Shown here one piece after another: positions 62,640 to 64,000 of a DNA stretch of 64,000 nucleotides (position 1 is its first letter; the number at the start of each line of letters is the position of its first letter). Source of the DNA: Synchiropus splendidus (taxonomy: Eukaryota; Chordata; Actinopteri; Syngnathiformes; Callionymidae). The translations under genes and the position numbers were made by a program. The stretch lies in the NCBI RefSeq assembly GCF_027744825.2, contig NC_071334.1:41889437-41953436 (forward strand). Direction: 5' to 3'. The notes beneath the pieces are model-generated. The model saw only the letters and a list, made by a program, of their open reading frames with translations. It searched no databases and was not told where the DNA came from.

Positions 62640-62935
62640 AGGAGGAAAACTCCCTGCCGCAAGAAGAACATTCTCTGCTGGGCAATCTTGATGAGGGAAC
62701 TGATGGCTCCCATTTGAGGTCCAAAGTGATGGTGACTCCAAGGAAGTGAAGGGGTCCACAATGGAAATGGGTGACTCACCCATCATGGCGGGACTGAGGA
62801 ACTGCGACTCTTCTGAAGTCCACAATCATCTCCACTGTCTTCTGGGCGTTCATCTCCAGGTTGTTGTGGCTGCAGCACGACACCAGCCGCTCCACCTACC
62901 TCCCAGAAGCCGACTCATCTCCGTCTGTTGCAGAG
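62640..62935 (-). mobile_element. L2/Maui-type LINE RT tail fragment
   Basis: On the minus strand, in two frames, a RLVSCCSHNNLEMNAQKTVE, MIVDFRR block is followed by a VDP.TFLGVTITLDLKWEPS-like block and IKIAQQRMFFLRQ. This is the order of the C-terminal RT region of L2-clade LINEs. Frameshifts separate the blocks and it is 5'-truncated and 3'-truncated. Confidence 0.65.
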
Positions 62936-62984
62936 ATGAATTATAATATGCAAGGACCTATGCTCTCTGAAAATAGGTGGGTGA

Positions 62985-63160
62985 CTCTTGAAGGAGCATT
63001 TGTGGTGCACTGGTAACTGTTTTTCCACAAAGCAGAAGCCTCATCTGCAACAAAAACATAGGTGGTTGCTGGCTGCAGTCCTGTGGTCAGCTCCTGGGAG
63101 ACGGTCGGTAGCAGTTGGTGAAGAATGAGTTTCCTGTTAAAGAATATCTGCAAACTATAA
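62985..63160 (-). mobile_element. Possible PIF/Harbinger transposase fragment
   Basis: A minus-strand frame reads ...LPTVSQELTTGLQPATTY, then VFVADEASALWKN. Harbinger transposases (DDE_Tnp_4 family) carry a VxDEAFxL-type block around their third acidic catalytic residue, which VFVADEASAL resembles. No second catalytic block, TAA duplication or terminus is seen, so the call is tentative. Confidence 0.3.
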
Positions 63161-63683
63161 AACAAACATGGATATGTAAACAGATATACATTGGTGATAA
63201 TTTATATAAGTATACATCAACCATACGACAGTACATCTACATACTCTGAGAAATAGTTTGATCACAATGCATTTAACTGATGGATTAATTGTTTACCACA
63301 AAGTGGCGCTCACTTACAAGAGTCAAAGAAAATATTACTATTGTTTCAAATATTCTAGTTTTCGTGCACAAATTATTGATGATGACAGATTATTTATCTC
63401 CGAAAATTACTTCAGGAATCCAGCAAATAGAACAGCGGAATTCATAAATTGATGACAGTTCAGAGATTTGAACACAATTCAGCGTACATCACTACACATT
63501 GACTTGAAGACAGACCTTCGCCAGAGGACAGACCGCGGGTACTTTGGTGTCCACAACAATTTGAGACCACGGCCCCTGGCAATTGACCTACTTTGGCAAC
63601 ATGTTCAAACAGGACACGTGACAACTAATCACAACTTGAGTAAGCAACCAGCTACTGACTGGTAGCTGGAGGTGTGAACATAC

Positions 63684-63887
63684 CTATAGTCGTTCAAGAG
63701 CGAGGTTGTTCAGGGTTGTCGGTGGGACATGTGGCCTGTAGTATGTGACCACCTTGCGCCCTCTCCACACTGCAGCCAAGTCATTGGCTGGGAACTGCCT
63801 ATGTTTGTCTGGATACACATTAGCGTAGCGGCTGACAGGGGGTGTTATGGGGAGAGGCGGAGCCTTCCTGGGTGGAGAGCCAAACAG
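63684..63887 (-). CDS. Unidentified proline-rich short frame near the right edge
   Basis: The minus strand has 67 open codons between two stops: SPPRKAPPLPITPPVSRYA, then VYPDKHRQFPANDLAAVWRG and a basic tail YYRPHVPPTTLNNLALERL. Its stop TAG is flush with a GTATGT donor (63678-63683). The translation looks more protein-like than the chance frames elsewhere. It begins just inside the window edge region and could be part of a transposon protein or a host exon. I do not recognise it. Confidence 0.22.
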   Translation of the reverse strand: MFGSPPRKAPPLPITPPVSRYANVYPDKHRQFPANDLAAVWRGRKVVTYYRPHVPPTTLNNLALERL

Positions 63888-64000
63888 TCACTCTCAGGCG
63901 CAAGGCGGGGCCTTGGAGTAGAGGTAACCAATACAGAAGCTCATTACAGGGTGTGGCACATATTCATGGAACTTAAGTTATGTTTAGGTAACCTAACATT

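Overview
The window reads as teleost fish nuclear DNA, probably percomorph. It is AT-rich and contains no operons, ribosome binding sites or long intact host ORFs. Its repeats are typical of fish: an almost complete Rex3 (RTE-clade LINE), L2/Maui-type and RTE-type LINE fragments, a Ty3/gypsy remnant, hAT- and mariner-type ends, and a KDZ (Kyakuja-Dileera-Zisupton) DNA transposon. I found no convincing exon of a conserved host gene. Most reading frames of 60 to 200 codons are chance frames or the antisense of repeats. The host DNA is therefore best described as a gene-poor intergenic or intronic stretch with several candidate regulatory islands.

Layout. 1-5188: unique host DNA with a CTCF-like site and a pyrimidine-rich tract. 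5189-17107: one 11.9-kb transposon with a 7-bp target duplication TGCAGTA and giant inverted arms (2.15 and 1.9 kb) built from repeated modules. Its interior carries a spliced, minus-strand KDZ-type transposase gene (12038-14689) that has lost its catalytic core, a second spliced minus-strand gene candidate (about 8104-9960), and a LINE fragment (10561-11000). 17108-22740: host DNA with an antisense Rex3 fragment and a Ty3/gypsy RT remnant. 22741-47439: long host intergenic DNA with candidate enhancers, two microsatellites (TAA)14 and (TA)56, a fold-back hAT-like MITE, an L2-like 3' fragment and a Rex3-like scrap. 47440-52785: a LINE cluster (decayed L2/Maui, RTE-type 3' end, then a 3.36-kb Rex3 with 8-bp target duplications). 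52786-64000: host DNA with a 31-base G run, hAT-like and mariner-like remnants, and a right-end cluster of LINE and possible Harbinger fragments.

The most interesting object is the 11.9-kb fold-back element. Its arms repeat the terminal sequence internally, carry a 195-bp tandem array and a recurring CACGTGAC plus ATGGCGGACATCC module, and stay highly similar. The transposase it frames keeps matching splice phases across six of its exons but is deleted for the region where the catalytic domain should lie. It therefore looks like a non-autonomous KDZ element that would depend on an intact relative. All family assignments come from reading motifs by eye; no database search was run.
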